Origin: Lysobacterales bacterium
GTDB taxonomy: Bacteria; Pseudomonadota; Gammaproteobacteria; Xanthomonadales; Rhodanobacteraceae
DNA: 40,117 nucleotides
Reading direction: 5' to 3'
Assembly: GCA_017305055.1 (NCBI GenBank)
Contig: JAFKMZ010000032.1
Coordinates: 1-40,117 of the forward strand
A program made the translations under genes and the position numbers. Positions within the stretch are counted from its first letter, which is position 1; every line of letters starts with the position of its first letter. Below, piece by piece: positions 7,753 through 21,429 of the stretch. The notes under the pieces were generated by a model. It was not told the origin of the DNA and made no database searches. It was given only the letters and a program-made list of their open reading frames with translations.

Positions 7753-8703
7753 ATGGCCACACGCTACACTTCAGTCTCCGCCAACATCCTCGATGCCGTG
7801 GGCGATACGCCTCTGCTGCATCTCGAGGGCATCTACGCGAAGCTCGAGTTCCTGAATCCCTCCGGGTCGATCAAGGCGCGCATCGCCAAGTACATGATCG
7901 AGAAGGCCGAGCAGGAAGGTCTATTGAAGCCTGGCGACACCATCGTCGAGGCGACCAGTGGCAATACCGGCAACGCACTGTCCATGGTGGCCGCGGTCAA
8001 GGGTTATCGCATGCTGGTGGTGATGCCGGAGGGCATGTCCAGCGAACGCGTCGCGATTTCCCGCGCGTTTGGCGCCGAGGTGCTGTTCTGCGGCAATTTT
8101 CATGTCAACGAGGCGCTCAACCGCGCCCGTGAACTCGGGCAGCAGCCGGGATACTTCGCTCCGGGCCAGTTCGAGTCGGAATGGAACGTGGAGGAGAACC
8201 GTGAGGTCTTCGGCCCGGAAATCCTTTCCCAGCTGCCGCCGGGCCAGCTGCCTAACGCCCTGGTGCTCGGCGTGGGCACCGGCGGCACCCTGATCGGTGC
8301 CGGCCAGGCGTTTCGTGCCGCCAACCCGAACGTGCGCCTGTTTGCCATGGAGCCGTCCGAATCCTGCACCATCCTGTGCGGCGAGATTGCCACGCACAAC
8401 ATCGAGGGCATTTCAGACGGCTTCGTGCCGGGGATCTTCCAGCGCCATGCTGGGCTGATCAACGAAATCCTCAGTGTGTCCAGCGCTGACGCGGTAACCG
8501 AGATGAAGCGCCTGGCACGTACCTACGGCCTGTTTTGCGGGCCGAGTTCGGGCGCCCACCTGATTGCGGCCAAGCGCATCCGGGAAAACTTCCCCGAGCT
8601 GAAGACCGTGGTCACCGCGTTCTGCGACGAGGGCGAGAAATACCTGCACGAGTATTTCATGCACCCCGACACCGTCGAGGTTGGCGCCAAGCACTTCCGC
8701 TGA
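7753..8703 (+). CDS. PLP-dependent cysteine synthase family protein
   Basis: This 316-residue fold-type II PLP enzyme resembles CysK/CysM, which make cysteine from O-acetylserine and a sulfur donor. K41 (NPSGSIKAR) is the expected PLP lysine; TSGNTG at 68-73 binds the substrate carboxylate; GTGGTL holds the PLP phosphate; and GPSSG near the C-terminus should contact the PLP ring nitrogen. The Asp usually after the PLP lysine (KDR) is Ala here, and several loops differ from classical CysK, so the exact substrate (O-acetylserine, O-phosphoserine or cystathionine-related) is open. GAGGGGAG precedes the start. No other sulfur-assimilation gene is adjacent. Confidence 0.88.
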   Translation: MATRYTSVSANILDAVGDTPLLHLEGIYAKLEFLNPSGSIKARIAKYMIEKAEQEGLLKPGDTIVEATSGNTGNALSMVAAVKGYRMLVVMPEGMSSERVAISRAFGAEVLFCGNFHVNEALNRARELGQQPGYFAPGQFESEWNVEENREVFGPEILSQLPPGQLPNALVLGVGTGGTLIGAGQAFRAANPNVRLFAMEPSESCTILCGEIATHNIEGISDGFVPGIFQRHAGLINEILSVSSADAVTEMKRLARTYGLFCGPSSGAHLIAAKRIRENFPELKTVVTAFCDEGEKYLHEYFMHPDTVEVGAKHFR

Positions 8704-8774
8704 CAGCCGGTCCGTGCCGGAAGTGCCTCACGCGGGTACTGCCGGCGTGTGGGCCAACAGCACGGCACGGATGC

Positions 8775-10574
8775 CTACAACGGGGTGCAATGCGTATCCA
8801 ACCAGGCCAGCGCGTCGCCTTCGAGCAGCGGTGCCAGGGCGGCGCGCACGGTCATGTGATAGTCGTTCAGCCAGGCGCGTTCCTCCTCGCCGAGCAGGGC
8901 GGGCTCCAGCGCCCGGCGGTCGAAGGGGCACAAGGTCAGGGTCTCGAACGCCAGGAAGGCGCCGAACTCGGTGCGCTGGGCGGGCACCACGACGGCCAGG
9001 TTCTCGTGCCGGATGCCGTGCCGCCCCGGCTTGTACAGGCCAGGCTCGATGGATGTGATCATCCCCTCTTGCAGCGGCACCAGGGCGACACCGGGACGCG
9101 GCGGCCGGATGCCGTGCGGGCCCTCGTGCACATTGAGAAAATAGCCGACGCCATGCCCGGTGCCGTGGCCATAATCCACGCCCCATTCCCATAGCGGCGT
9201 ACGTGCCAGCGCATCCAGTTGGGGGCCGCTGGCGCCTTCTGGGAAGTGTGCGCGCGACAGTGCGATCATGCCCTTGAGCACGATGGTGGCGTCACGCCGC
9301 TGCTCCGGTGTGGTTTCGCCAAGCGCCAGGACGCGGGTGATGTCGGTGGTGCCGCCGAGGTACTGACCACCGGAATCGACCAGCAGCAGGCCGCGGCGCT
9401 GCAGCTGGCGGTGCTGCTCCGGCGTCGCGCGGTAGTGCGGCAACGCCGCGCTGGCCTGGTAGGCGGCAATGGTGGCAAAGCTCTCGCCCACCCAGGCCGG
9501 CTGCCTGGCGCGCTCCTCGTGCAGCAGGGTGTCCACGTCCAGCTCGCTGGTGGCGATGCCTGCGGCCAGGCGCTGCTCCAGACGCGAGAACGCGCGCACC
9601 AGGGCGGCACCGTCGCGACGCATGACCTGGCGGATATGGTCGATTTCCACCGGACTCTTGATCGCCTTGCAGGCGGTACTTGGATTGGCCGCCTCGATGC
9701 ATCGCACTTGCGGCGGGATGCACGCGACCACCGCGCTGGCCACCCGCGCAGCGTCGAACAGGATGCTGGTCGGCACGGTGAGCGCATGCAGGGCTGGCCC
9801 GATAGCCGCATAGTCGGCCAGCATCACCCCGTCGGCTGCCAGGGCTGCCTGCACGTCGGCGCCGATCTTGCCTGTGCCCACGAACAAGGTCGCCTGTGCG
9901 GCATCGTCCACCAGCAGGTGGGCGAGGAAGACCGGATTGCATTCCACATCGCTGCCGCGCAAATTGAGCAGCCAGGCGATGTCGTCCAGGCTGGACAGCA
10001 AGTGCCAGCTGGCACCCTGCGCGTGCATCGCCTCACGCAACCGGGCCAGCTTGCCGGCGCGCGACTGGTCGACATACTTCGGGTCATGGGCCACGACCGG
10101 TGCCGCGGGCAGGGGCGGGCGTCCGCTCCAGGCCTCCCCGGCGAGGTCGAGGTCGATGCGCAGCGTCACACCATGGGTGCGCAGGGCATCATGCAGGTGG
10201 CGCTGCGCGGCCAGCGCGATGCTGTCGCCGGCGACCGCCACGATTTGCCCGGCGCCAAGCCGCGCCAGCAGCCACTCCACCTGTTCGATGCTGTCGGCCA
10301 GGCCCTGCTTCACCAGGGCAATGCCGCTGCCGGCCAGTTGTTGCCCGGCCTGCGCGAAGTAGCGCGAATCGGTCCACAGCGCCGCCTCGTCCGCCGTCAC
10401 CACAAGGCTGCCAGCCGAACCGTCAAAACCCGAATACCACTGGCGCGCCTGCCAGTGCGCGGGGAGGTACTCGGAAAGATGCGGATCGGCGGCGGGGATG
10501 CACAGCGCATCGATGCCGTCGCGCCGCATGGTGGTGCGCAAGGCGGCAAGCCGGTCAGGAACGGAAGTCAGCAT
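8775..10574 (-). CDS. Xaa-Pro aminopeptidase (M24B family, large form)
   Basis: The 599-residue metallopeptidase releases N-terminal residues before proline. Two creatinase-type N-terminal domains (roughly 1-310) precede a pita-bread M24 domain. The five metal ligands are present: D400 and D411 (VDSGGQYLGGTTDITR), H474 (GTGHGVG), E510 (SIEPGLY) and E524 (RHENL). The length fits the three-domain aminopeptidase P form rather than the roughly 440-residue enterobacterial PepP. I chose the start at MLTSVPDRL because the upstream in-frame part is Ser/Ala-rich and unlike the family. It is divergent from pyrG with a 95-base shared upstream region and stands alone on its strand. Confidence 0.95.
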   Translation of the reverse strand: MLTSVPDRLAALRTTMRRDGIDALCIPAADPHLSEYLPAHWQARQWYSGFDGSAGSLVVTADEAALWTDSRYFAQAGQQLAGSGIALVKQGLADSIEQVEWLLARLGAGQIVAVAGDSIALAAQRHLHDALRTHGVTLRIDLDLAGEAWSGRPPLPAAPVVAHDPKYVDQSRAGKLARLREAMHAQGASWHLLSSLDDIAWLLNLRGSDVECNPVFLAHLLVDDAAQATLFVGTGKIGADVQAALAADGVMLADYAAIGPALHALTVPTSILFDAARVASAVVACIPPQVRCIEAANPSTACKAIKSPVEIDHIRQVMRRDGAALVRAFSRLEQRLAAGIATSELDVDTLLHEERARQPAWVGESFATIAAYQASAALPHYRATPEQHRQLQRRGLLLVDSGGQYLGGTTDITRVLALGETTPEQRRDATIVLKGMIALSRAHFPEGASGPQLDALARTPLWEWGVDYGHGTGHGVGYFLNVHEGPHGIRPPRPGVALVPLQEGMITSIEPGLYKPGRHGIRHENLAVVVPAQRTEFGAFLAFETLTLCPFDRRALEPALLGEEERAWLNDYHMTVRAALAPLLEGDALAWLDTHCTPL

Positions 10575-10588
10575 GTGGAAAATGCTAG

Positions 10589-12343
<1,755 letters not shown>

Positions 12344-12413
12344 GGTCCGCGCAACGCATGCCCGCAACCCGAGTCCGGCCACGGCGACGTGGCTGCAACC
12401 TCGCGGGGCGCCC

Positions 12414-13253
<840 letters not shown>

Positions 13254-13351
13254 GGCGCCGCAAGCCGACTGTCCTGCCAAGGCGGGCAAGGTGTTGAGGG
13301 GCGAGCCCTGTGCGTATGAGAGGCACGAGTCAAAAAACACCACTGAACTGA

Positions 13352-14686
<1,335 letters not shown>

Positions 14687-14706
14687 GCTAAGGAGAGCGC
14701 CACGCA

Positions 14707-15042
14707 ATGCTGCGCTGGATTGCCCTCATCCTGCTGGTCGTGCTGGTGGCGCTGCAGGTCAAGATATGGACCGGCAACGGCAGCATGCAGGTGGTTGACG
14801 GCCTGCGCGCCAGCGTGAAGAAGCAGACAGCGGAAAACCAGAGGCTGCAGCAGCGCAACCAGGCCATGGCTGCCGACGTGTTCGACCTGAAGCATGGTGA
14901 CCAGGCCATCGAGGCCCGCGCGCGCACCGAGCTCGGGCTGATCAAGCCCGGCGAGTTGTTCTACCAGGTGGTCGAAAGCCCCGCCGGCGCCGCCAGCACG
15001 TTGCCGCCACCGCCACCCGCCACGCCGTCCAGCCGGCCGTGA
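14707..15042 (+). CDS. ftsB: Cell division protein FtsB
   Basis: FtsB is a bitopic divisome protein that joins FtsL and FtsQ and helps switch on septal wall synthesis. The 111-residue product has a short cytosolic start, one membrane helix (about 4-21) and a periplasmic coiled coil (about 28-65, QTAENQRLQQRN). The conserved segment ARTELGLIKPGELFYQV follows, then a Pro-rich tail (PPPPPATPSSRP) that goes beyond the usual E. coli length. AAGGAGAG precedes the ATG. The stop overlaps the start region of ispD, as in other gammaproteobacteria. Confidence 0.95.
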   Translation: MLRWIALILLVVLVALQVKIWTGNGSMQVVDGLRASVKKQTAENQRLQQRNQAMAADVFDLKHGDQAIEARARTELGLIKPGELFYQVVESPAGAASTLPPPPPATPSSRP

Positions 15043-15044
15043 AC

Positions 15045-15734
15045 ATGCAGCCCGTGTGGTGCGTGGTGCCGGCTGCAGGTTGCGGGAGCAGGGTGGGGGA
15101 CGCCTGTCCCAAGCAATACCTGCCGCTGGCCGGTCAGCCCCTGATATGGCACACCTTGCAGCGCCTGGCGGGCCACCCGTGGATTACCGGCCTGCTGGTG
15201 GTGCTGGGCGAGGGTGACCGGCGCTGGCCAGGTTGGCGCGAGCTGGCCGGCAAGCCGGTGCTCACCGCGCTCGGCGGGGCCACGCGGGCTGCCTCGGTGC
15301 AGGCTGGGCTGGTGGCACTGCCAGCCGAGGTGGGCCAAAGTGATTTCGTCCTCGTGCATGATGCCGCGCGGCCCTGCGTGCGTACCGCGGACGTGACGCG
15401 CCTGCTCGAACGCGCCACGCACGCCGATGGTGGCCTGCTGGCCACACCGGTGCGCGATACCCTCAAAGTGGCCGATGCACAAGGGCGCAGCGACCGCACC
15501 GAACCGCGCGAGCGCTACTGGCGGGCGCTGACCCCGCAGTTGTTCCGGCGTGCGCCGCTTGCGGCCGCCCTGACCGCGGCAGCCGCAGCCGGAGTTGCAG
15601 TCAGCGACGAGGCCATGGCCATGGAGCTGGCCGGGCACGCGCCCCTGCTCGTCGAGGGGGCGCAGGACAATATCAAGATCACCACGCGCGAGGACTTTGC
15701 GCTGGCGGAGTTCCTGCTGACGAGGACGGCATGA
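15045..15734 (+). CDS. ispD: 2-C-methyl-D-erythritol 4-phosphate cytidylyltransferase
   Basis: This third enzyme of the MEP isoprenoid pathway couples MEP with CTP. The protein has the nucleotidyltransferase signature [11 protein letters not shown] and PKQYLPL at the N-terminus, VHDAARPCV in the middle and ALTPQLFR and SDEAMAMEL near the C-terminus. The ATG at 15045 gives 229 residues. A GTG at 15039, overlapping the ftsB stop, would add two residues and is equally possible. Its last codons overlap the ispF start by 4 bases (ATGATGA), which suggests translational coupling. Confidence 0.96.
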   Translation: MQPVWCVVPAAGCGSRVGDACPKQYLPLAGQPLIWHTLQRLAGHPWITGLLVVLGEGDRRWPGWRELAGKPVLTALGGATRAASVQAGLVALPAEVGQSDFVLVHDAARPCVRTADVTRLLERATHADGGLLATPVRDTLKVADAQGRSDRTEPRERYWRALTPQLFRRAPLAAALTAAAAAGVAVSDEAMAMELAGHAPLLVEGAQDNIKITTREDFALAEFLLTRTA

Positions 15735-16207
15735 TGCGCATAGGTACGGGCTTCGACGTCCACCGCTACGGCCCCGGCACGTTCGTGATGCTGGGAGGTG
15801 TGCGCATTGCCCATGGCGCCGGGCTGATCGCGCACTCGGATGGCGACGTGGTCATCCATGCCCTGTGCGATGCCATCTTCGGTGCCTTGGCGCTCGGCGA
15901 CCTGGGCGTGCATTTCCCGCCGGGCGAGGAGCGCTGGCGGCAAGCCGACAGCCGCATCTTCCTGCGCCAGGCCGGTGCCTTGATGCACGGGCACGGCCAC
16001 GTACTCGGCAACGCCGACGTCACGGTCATTGCCGAGGCGCCGCGCATCGCACCCCATGTTGCGCGGATGCGCGAGATGCTGGCGCTGGACCTCGAGGTGG
16101 CCATCGAGCGCATCAGCATCAAGGCCACCACCACCGAGGGCCTGGGCTTCCTGGGCCGCGGCGAGGGCATTGCTGCCCAGGCGTGCGTGTTGCTGGAAGC
16201 GGCATGA
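15731..16207 (+). CDS. ispF: 2-C-methyl-D-erythritol 2,4-cyclodiphosphate synthase
   Basis: This MEP-pathway enzyme cyclises CDP-ME 2-phosphate with loss of CMP. The 158-residue protein keeps the zinc ligands D9 and H11 ([10 protein letters not shown]) and H43 (VVIHALCDA), the loop AHSDGD, and the C-terminal [15 protein letters not shown]. It overlaps ispD by 4 bases at its start and truD by 4 bases at its end, so ftsB-ispD-ispF-truD reads as one tightly coupled operon. Confidence 0.97.
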   Translation: MMRIGTGFDVHRYGPGTFVMLGGVRIAHGAGLIAHSDGDVVIHALCDAIFGALALGDLGVHFPPGEERWRQADSRIFLRQAGALMHGHGHVLGNADVTVIAEAPRIAPHVARMREMLALDLEVAIERISIKATTTEGLGFLGRGEGIAAQACVLLEAA

Positions 16208-17253
16208 GCGGGCAAGCCGATGGTGAGCCCACGAGCGGCGGCAAGGCAGCGGCCGAGCTGCCGCGTGCCTACGCCCCGCCGCCATTGCGCGCGGTCTTGC
16301 GCGCCCAGCCTGAGGATTTCGTGGTCGAGGAGCTGCCTGGCTACGACGCGGATGGCAGCGGCGAGCACGTCTGGCTGTGGGTGGAGAAGCGGGGTGCCAA
16401 TACCGAGTGGGTCGCCCGTCAATTGGCCGCGTTCTGCGGCATCCCAGCGGCCGATGTCGGCTATGCCGGCTTGAAGGATCGCCACGCGGTGACCCGCCAG
16501 GCCTTTTCGTTGCACCTGCCGGGCAAGGCCGGTCCGGACTGGTCGTGCTTCGCTGCAGAAGGCGTCAAGTTGCTCGAGGTCAGCCGGCATGGGCGCAAGC
16601 TCAAGCGCGGTGCCTTGCGCGGCAATCGCTTCGTGCTGCGGCTACGTGAGGTGCAGGGCGATCGCCAGCGTGCGGAGCGGGTCATGGCAGCGATTGCCGC
16701 TGGCGGCGTGCCGAATTATTTCGGCGAGCAGCGCTTCGGACTGGACGGAAGGAACCTCGAGCAGGCCAGGGCGATGTTTGCCGGTCGCCGGGTGCGGCGC
16801 GAGATGCGGTCCCTGCTGCTGTCGGCAGCGCGTTCCCAGATCTTCAACGAGGTGCTTGCCGCAAGGGTCGGGCTGGGTACCTGGAACCAGGCCATGGACG
16901 GAGACGTCTGGTCCCTGGCCGGCTCGCACTCGTGGTTTGGGCCCGAAGCCTGCACCCCGACCTTGGCGGCACGCCTGGCCGAGGGCGATATCGCCCCCTC
17001 CGGGCCGCTGTGGGGCGAAGGCGAGCCGCCCAGCACGGATGCGGCCCGTGCTTTGGAGCGCAGCATCGCCGCGGCGCATCCGAACCTGGTGGCTGGTCTC
17101 GCGGCCGCGCGCATGCGCCATGATCGCCGCGCGCTGCGCCTGCTGCCACGCGAATTGCGCTGGCACTGGCCAGCGCCGGACACGTTGGAGCTCTCCTTTG
17201 AATTGCCTGCCGGCAGCTACGCCACGGTGGTGGTACGCGAGCTGCTGCAATGA
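16204..17253 (+). CDS. truD: tRNA pseudouridine(13) synthase
   Basis: TruD converts uridine 13 in the D-loop of certain tRNAs to pseudouridine. The 349-residue product shows the family motif [14 protein letters not shown] with catalytic D92, plus [10 protein letters not shown] near the start and NYFGEQRFG in the TRUD domain. The first 25 residues (Gly/Ala/Pro-rich) are a non-conserved extension. Its ATG overlaps the ispF stop by 4 bases. A 177-base gap precedes surE. Confidence 0.96.
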   Translation: MSGQADGEPTSGGKAAAELPRAYAPPPLRAVLRAQPEDFVVEELPGYDADGSGEHVWLWVEKRGANTEWVARQLAAFCGIPAADVGYAGLKDRHAVTRQAFSLHLPGKAGPDWSCFAAEGVKLLEVSRHGRKLKRGALRGNRFVLRLREVQGDRQRAERVMAAIAAGGVPNYFGEQRFGLDGRNLEQARAMFAGRRVRREMRSLLLSAARSQIFNEVLAARVGLGTWNQAMDGDVWSLAGSHSWFGPEACTPTLAARLAEGDIAPSGPLWGEGEPPSTDAARALERSIAAAHPNLVAGLAAARMRHDRRALRLLPRELRWHWPAPDTLELSFELPAGSYATVVVRELLQ

Positions 17254-17430
17254 ACGGGCAGGCTGGCGGGTTCAGGCCCTGCCGGTGAACGACTGCGGTG
17301 GTGTCTGCTGGCCGTATGCCTGGTCGTCGAGTGCTTCCGTGCACTGCGTCGAGTAGACTGCTGCCTGCAGTACACCCGGGTCGACGCAGCTCTTGCCTGG
17401 CGTGTTCATGTTTCCACTTGGCGGAGCCAC

Positions 17431-18234
17431 ATGCGAGTTTTGGTCAGCAATGACGACGGCGTGGACGCACCGGGCATCCACGTGCTCGCCGAGCGTCTCA
17501 GTGCGGTCGCCAACGTCACCGTGGTGGCTCCGGATCGTGACCGCTCCGGGGCCAGCAACTCGCTGACACTGGATGTGCCGTTGCGCGTGATGCCAATGAG
17601 CAACGGCTATTTCTGCGTGGCCGGGACGCCCACCGACTGCGTGCACCTGGCACTGGCGGGCCTGCTGGAAAAAGAGCCCGACATGGTCGTGTCCGGCATC
17701 AACAACTCGGCCAACCTCGGTGACGACGTGATTTATTCCGGCACGGTGTCGGCAGCCATGGAAGGACGCTTCCTTGGGCTTCCGGCCATCGCCGTGTCGC
17801 TGGTCACTGCCGACCATGTCGGCGAGCACTACGATTCGGCGGCCGAGGCAGTCCTGCTGTTGATGCGGCGCCTGCTGGTCGACCCGCTGCCGGCCGACAC
17901 CATCCTCAACGTGAACGTGCCGGACCGGCCATGGAACGAAATCCGCGGGTTCGAAGTAACCCGCCTGGGCCGGCGGCGGCGGTCCGAACCGTCGATCCAG
18001 CAGACTGATCCGCGCGGCCGTCCAATCTGGTGGATCGGCCCTGCCGGCGAGGTGGACGACGCCAGCCCGGGCACCGATTTCAATGCCGTGCGCCGTGGCT
18101 TCGTCTCGGTCACCCCGATCCATGTCGACCTGACCCGGGTACAGGCGCTGGAAAAGGTCAGCAGCTGGATGCAGGGCCTGCGCGACGACATGCTGACCGA
18201 GCGCACGACGACGGCTGGATCGGGCCAGCCGTGA
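17431..18234 (+). CDS. surE: 5'/3'-nucleotidase SurE (survival protein)
   Basis: SurE is a metal-dependent phosphatase acting on nucleoside monophosphates, 3'-phosphates and short polyphosphates, linked to stationary-phase survival. The 267-residue protein has the ligands D8 and D9 ([10 protein letters not shown]), Ser in DRDRSGASN and Asn in [13 protein letters not shown]. The GTG of pcm overlaps its stop (GTGA), so surE and pcm are translationally coupled. The order surE-pcm-(yqaA)-nlpD is the classic stationary-phase cluster. Confidence 0.97.
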   Translation: MRVLVSNDDGVDAPGIHVLAERLSAVANVTVVAPDRDRSGASNSLTLDVPLRVMPMSNGYFCVAGTPTDCVHLALAGLLEKEPDMVVSGINNSANLGDDVIYSGTVSAAMEGRFLGLPAIAVSLVTADHVGEHYDSAAEAVLLLMRRLLVDPLPADTILNVNVPDRPWNEIRGFEVTRLGRRRRSEPSIQQTDPRGRPIWWIGPAGEVDDASPGTDFNAVRRGFVSVTPIHVDLTRVQALEKVSSWMQGLRDDMLTERTTTAGSGQP

Positions 18235-18914
18235 ATGGCGTCTATCCATTGCCACCGGCGCAGCTGCGCGGAGCGGGTCTCACCTCGCAGCGGGCCCGCG
18301 ACCAGCTTGCCGCCGTGTTGCGTGAATCCGGCATCGCCGACCCCCATGTCATCGACGTCATGCGCAACCTGCCGCGACATCATTTCATTGACCAGGCACT
18401 GCATGCGCGGGCATACGAGAACACTGCCTTGCCGATTGGCCACGGCCAGACCATTTCGCAGCCCTGGGTGGTGGCCCGCATGACCGAGGCCTTGCTGGAG
18501 TTCGGCATGCCGCAGCGGGTGCTGGAGATAGGTACCGGCTCGGGCTACCAGGCGGCGGTATTGGCGGCGCTGGTCCCGGAGGTATTTACCGTCGAGCGCA
18601 TAGAAGAGCTGCTGCGGCAGGCGCGTCGGCGCTTCCGCCAGCTCGGCCTGGTCAACCTGCGCAGCAGGCACGACGACGGCAAGCTCGGCTGGCCAGACCA
18701 GGCCCCGTTCGACGGCATCATCATGACTGCCGCCGGCGATACCGTGCCCAGCCGTATCCTCGACCAGCTCAGTCCTGCCGGCGTGCTGGTCGCGCCGGTC
18801 GGCTCGCCGAGCCGGCAGACCCTGATCCGCATGCGTGGCGATGGCCACGGCGACTTTGCCCTGGAGGAACTTGGCGCCGTCAGTTTCGTCCCCCTGCTCG
18901 GCGGGATTGGTTGA
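18231..18914 (+). CDS. pcm: Protein-L-isoaspartate O-methyltransferase
   Basis: Pcm uses S-adenosylmethionine to methylate isoaspartyl residues and so starts repair of aged proteins. The 227-residue product has the SAM motif [20 protein letters not shown] and the substrate segment [10 protein letters not shown], all typical. It begins with GTG inside the surE stop; the in-frame region farther upstream is surE read in another frame. Its stop overlaps the next ATG by 1 base (TGATG). Confidence 0.96.
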   Translation: MNGVYPLPPAQLRGAGLTSQRARDQLAAVLRESGIADPHVIDVMRNLPRHHFIDQALHARAYENTALPIGHGQTISQPWVVARMTEALLEFGMPQRVLEIGTGSGYQAAVLAALVPEVFTVERIEELLRQARRRFRQLGLVNLRSRHDDGKLGWPDQAPFDGIIMTAAGDTVPSRILDQLSPAGVLVAPVGSPSRQTLIRMRGDGHGDFALEELGAVSFVPLLGGIG

Positions 18915-19516
18915 TGCAGCTGTTCGCGAACCTCTACGCCCGTGTACTGACGTGGGCGGCCAATCCCCGGGCGCTGTATTACCTTTGCGGCCTGAGCTTC
19001 GTCGAGGCGTTCATCTTCCCGGTCATGCCGGAGGTGATGCTGGCGCCAATGATGCTGGCGCGGCGGGCGAGGTCGTTCTTCTACGCCAACATGTCCCTGC
19101 TGTTCTCGCTGCTTGGCGCGCTGGTCGGTTATGCGCTTGGACATTGGGCCTACGAGGCGATCAGGCCCCTGTTCAGTGCAAACGTACAGGCAGTCATTGC
19201 CAGCTGGGTGGCGACCCTGCAGCAGGATATGCAGCAGCACTGGTTGACCATGTTGGGGGCTTTGACCCTGGCGGCACTGCAGCCCGTGATCCCGATGAAG
19301 CTGGTGACCTGGGCGGCCGGCATCGTCGGTGTGCCGATCGGGCCGTTCCTGGCCTGCATCGCCGTCGGCCGCGGCAAGCGCGTGTGGTTGCTGGCCTTGC
19401 TGGTACGCTGGTTTGGCGATCGCGCCGAACGCCTGCTGCAGCAGAACATCGAGCGGGTCGGCTGGGTCGCCCTGGGCCTGCTCGCCGCGCTCGCGTTGTG
19501 GCTGCTGCTGCGCTGA
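18914..19516 (+). CDS. YqaA/DedA-like VTT-domain membrane protein
   Basis: This 200-residue integral membrane protein belongs to the YqaA branch of the DedA/VTT (SNARE-associated) superfamily. Several hydrophobic helices are visible, with FVEAFIFPVMPEVML near the N-terminus, a glycine-rich LLGALVGYALG, and QPVIPMKLVTWAAG in the re-entrant region. A final helix lies at about 183-199. Relatives are linked to lipid scrambling and membrane homeostasis; its substrate is unknown. It is coupled to pcm by a 1-base overlap and followed at once by nlpD. Confidence 0.85.
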   Translation: MQLFANLYARVLTWAANPRALYYLCGLSFVEAFIFPVMPEVMLAPMMLARRARSFFYANMSLLFSLLGALVGYALGHWAYEAIRPLFSANVQAVIASWVATLQQDMQQHWLTMLGALTLAALQPVIPMKLVTWAAGIVGVPIGPFLACIAVGRGKRVWLLALLVRWFGDRAERLLQQNIERVGWVALGLLAALALWLLLR

Positions 19517-19570
19517 ATGCGGCGCGGACGTGGCATGAAATTTGTCTACCGCCTCGGTATGCTGCCTGCC

Positions 19571-20578
19571 ATGTCCCGGTATGTTCCACATGCGGTCGTG
19601 CTGTGCGCCGCACTCCTGCTCGCCGCCTGCGGCAGCATGCGCAGTTCGGTGTTGATCGAACCGGCCCCAGGCGCAGGTCAGCCTGCCACCACGGCACACG
19701 CGCAGGCTCCCGGTGGCGTCTATACCGTGCGCACCGGCGACACGCTGTACTCCATCGCCTTTCGCAATGCCGTGGATTTTCGTGACCTCGCGCAGTGGAA
19801 CCAGGTTGCCGCGCCTTACACCATCTGGCCCGGCCAACGCCTGCGCCTGTCGCCACCGGCTCCGTCGGCGACGCCTTCGACGCCCGCGGCAGTCCCGGCA
19901 CCGGTGGGTACCACGCGTCCGGCGCCCACGGCGGGTGCCGCTGCCCATCCCGCGGCGCCAGCCGCGGCCACCGGTTTGTTCGAGACCGTGCCAGTGCCGT
20001 CAGCGCCGACTTCCACCGCGGTGGCAACGAGCGGCCCGGGCGCGGAGCACGCGGCGCCCACATCGCGTCCGGCTGTGCCACCAGCTGGCAGCCCGGCAGC
20101 CGCCACCAGCAGCGTGCCGGTCGCCGGCGTGGCGCCGGCGTCCCCATTGCCAGCCGACGTCAAGGCTGCTGCGGCGCCGGTGCCCAGGGCTGCCGTGCGC
20201 ACGGCGGGAGGGTTGACGTGGCGCTGGCCTGCCGATGGCAACGTGGTGAAGCGCTTCCAGAGCGACGCGGCGATACCAGGCATCGAGATTGCCGGCAACG
20301 CCGGGACCGCGGTACGCGCCGCGGCTGATGGCGTCGTGGTGTACAGCGGCAACGGCCTGGTCGGCTACGGCGAGCTGGTGATCATCAAGCACAGCGACAG
20401 CCTGCTCTCGGCCTATGCGCACAATGCCAAGCGCCTCGTCAAGGAAGGGCAACGCGTCAGCGCTGGACAGCAGATTGCCACCATGGGCTCGAGCGGCGCC
20501 GCAACCACCGGGCTCGGCTTCCAGATCCGCAAAGACGGCAACCCCGTGGACCCCCTGGATTACCTCCCGGCCCGGTGA
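19571..20578 (+). CDS. nlpD: NlpD-like murein hydrolase activator (LysM + degenerate LytM lipoprotein)
   Basis: This 335-residue lipoprotein has a signal ending in the lipobox LLLAAC (C20), a LysM peptidoglycan-binding domain (about 50-94, YTVRTGDTLYSIA) and a long Ala/Pro/Thr-rich linker (about 95-220). A C-terminal LytM/M23 domain has lost its metal ligands (PGIEIAGNAG; GLGFQIR in place of HxH). That pattern marks amidase activators such as NlpD rather than endopeptidases; E. coli NlpD activates AmiC at the septum. I chose ATG 19571 because it gives a compact lipoprotein signal; ATGs at 19517 and 19535 are possible. rpoS, usually next after nlpD in enterobacteria, is absent here. Confidence 0.92.
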   Translation: MSRYVPHAVVLCAALLLAACGSMRSSVLIEPAPGAGQPATTAHAQAPGGVYTVRTGDTLYSIAFRNAVDFRDLAQWNQVAAPYTIWPGQRLRLSPPAPSATPSTPAAVPAPVGTTRPAPTAGAAAHPAAPAAATGLFETVPVPSAPTSTAVATSGPGAEHAAPTSRPAVPPAGSPAAATSSVPVAGVAPASPLPADVKAAAAPVPRAAVRTAGGLTWRWPADGNVVKRFQSDAAIPGIEIAGNAGTAVRAAADGVVVYSGNGLVGYGELVIIKHSDSLLSAYAHNAKRLVKEGQRVSAGQQIATMGSSGAATTGLGFQIRKDGNPVDPLDYLPAR

Positions 20579-20587
20579 TGCTCCGTC

Positions 20588-20980
20588 CTAGGCTGCGGAT
20601 GCAGACTGGCCGGGCAGGATGAAGGCGGCCAGCACCTTGCGCCCTTCGCCGGCAAGCAGGTTGTAGGTGCGGGCTGCAGCCGAGTTGTCCATCACCTCGA
20701 TGCCGATGCCCTTGCGCAGGAAGCCGGCCAGGAACTCCGCGGGTGGGAAGACCTGCCTGGTGCCGGTACCGAGCAGGATCACTTCCGGCTGCAAGTCCAG
20801 CAAGGGCGCGACCTGGCCCGCATCGAGCTTGTCGGCCAGATCCACAGGCCAGTCCTCGATGGCACGCTCGGGCACGAGCAGGAAACTGTGCTCCAGCTCG
20901 CGGTCATCGATCACAATATGGTTGGCTGCCACATGGCGCACCAGCACGATGCCCTCGGGACGTTCGCGTGACAGTTCCAT
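20588..20980 (-). CDS. Mth938-like domain (DUF498-type) protein
   Basis: This 130-residue protein resembles the Mth938-like/DUF498 family, whose mitochondrial relative NDUFAF3 helps assemble complex I. Visible conservation includes DLQPEVILLGTGTRQVFPP and MDNSAAARTYNLLAGEGRKV. The bacterial function is unknown. It overlaps the upstream yhbY by one base (TGATG) and is probably cotranscribed with it. Its 3' end converges on nlpD, only 9 bases away. Confidence 0.88.
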   Translation of the reverse strand: MELSRERPEGIVLVRHVAANHIVIDDRELEHSFLLVPERAIEDWPVDLADKLDAGQVAPLLDLQPEVILLGTGTRQVFPPAEFLAGFLRKGIGIEVMDNSAAARTYNLLAGEGRKVLAAFILPGQSASAA

Positions 20981-21276
20981 CAGCGGGGCAGCGCAATCTT
21001 CGGGGCGTCGACGTTGCGCCTGAACAGCAACACCGTGTGCCCGAGCTGGTGCACCGCTTCGGCACGGGTGCCGGCAGTCAACGCAGCCACCTGGGTGAGG
21101 CGCTCCGCCTTGTCGCCGCCGGACAGCTTCACCTTCACCAGCTCGTGATGTTCGAGTGCCAGGTCCAGCTCCTTGACCACGGCAGCGGTGGCACCCTTCG
21201 TGCCGAGCAGCACGACGGCCCTGGTCTGTTGGGCAAGCCCGCGCAGATAGCGATTTTGTGAGGAAGTCAGAGTCAT
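20980..21276 (-). CDS. yhbY: YhbY-type CRM-domain ribosome assembly RNA-binding protein
   Basis: The 98-residue single CRM domain protein binds 50S precursors. It shows [11 protein letters not shown] at the start, the GxxG loop in [11 protein letters not shown], and [12 protein letters not shown], all typical. It is divergent from rlmE-ftsH, the same arrangement as in E. coli. The two transcription units share a 153-base region (21277-21429) in which I see no strong promoter match. Confidence 0.94.
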   Translation of the reverse strand: MTLTSSQNRYLRGLAQQTRAVVLLGTKGATAAVVKELDLALEHHELVKVKLSGGDKAERLTQVAALTAGTRAEAVHQLGHTVLLFRRNVDAPKIALPR

Positions 21277-21429
21277 GCGATCATGTGGTGCCGGCGGCTG
21301 CCGGATATACGCGCATCATGCACCAGCGCAGCGCAAGATGACACCCGGCGGCGCCACGCAGCGGCGCGTTCCTGGCCGGCGACCCACCGCCACCACCCAC
21401 CTTGTCCGCCCATTGCACGACTGAACATC

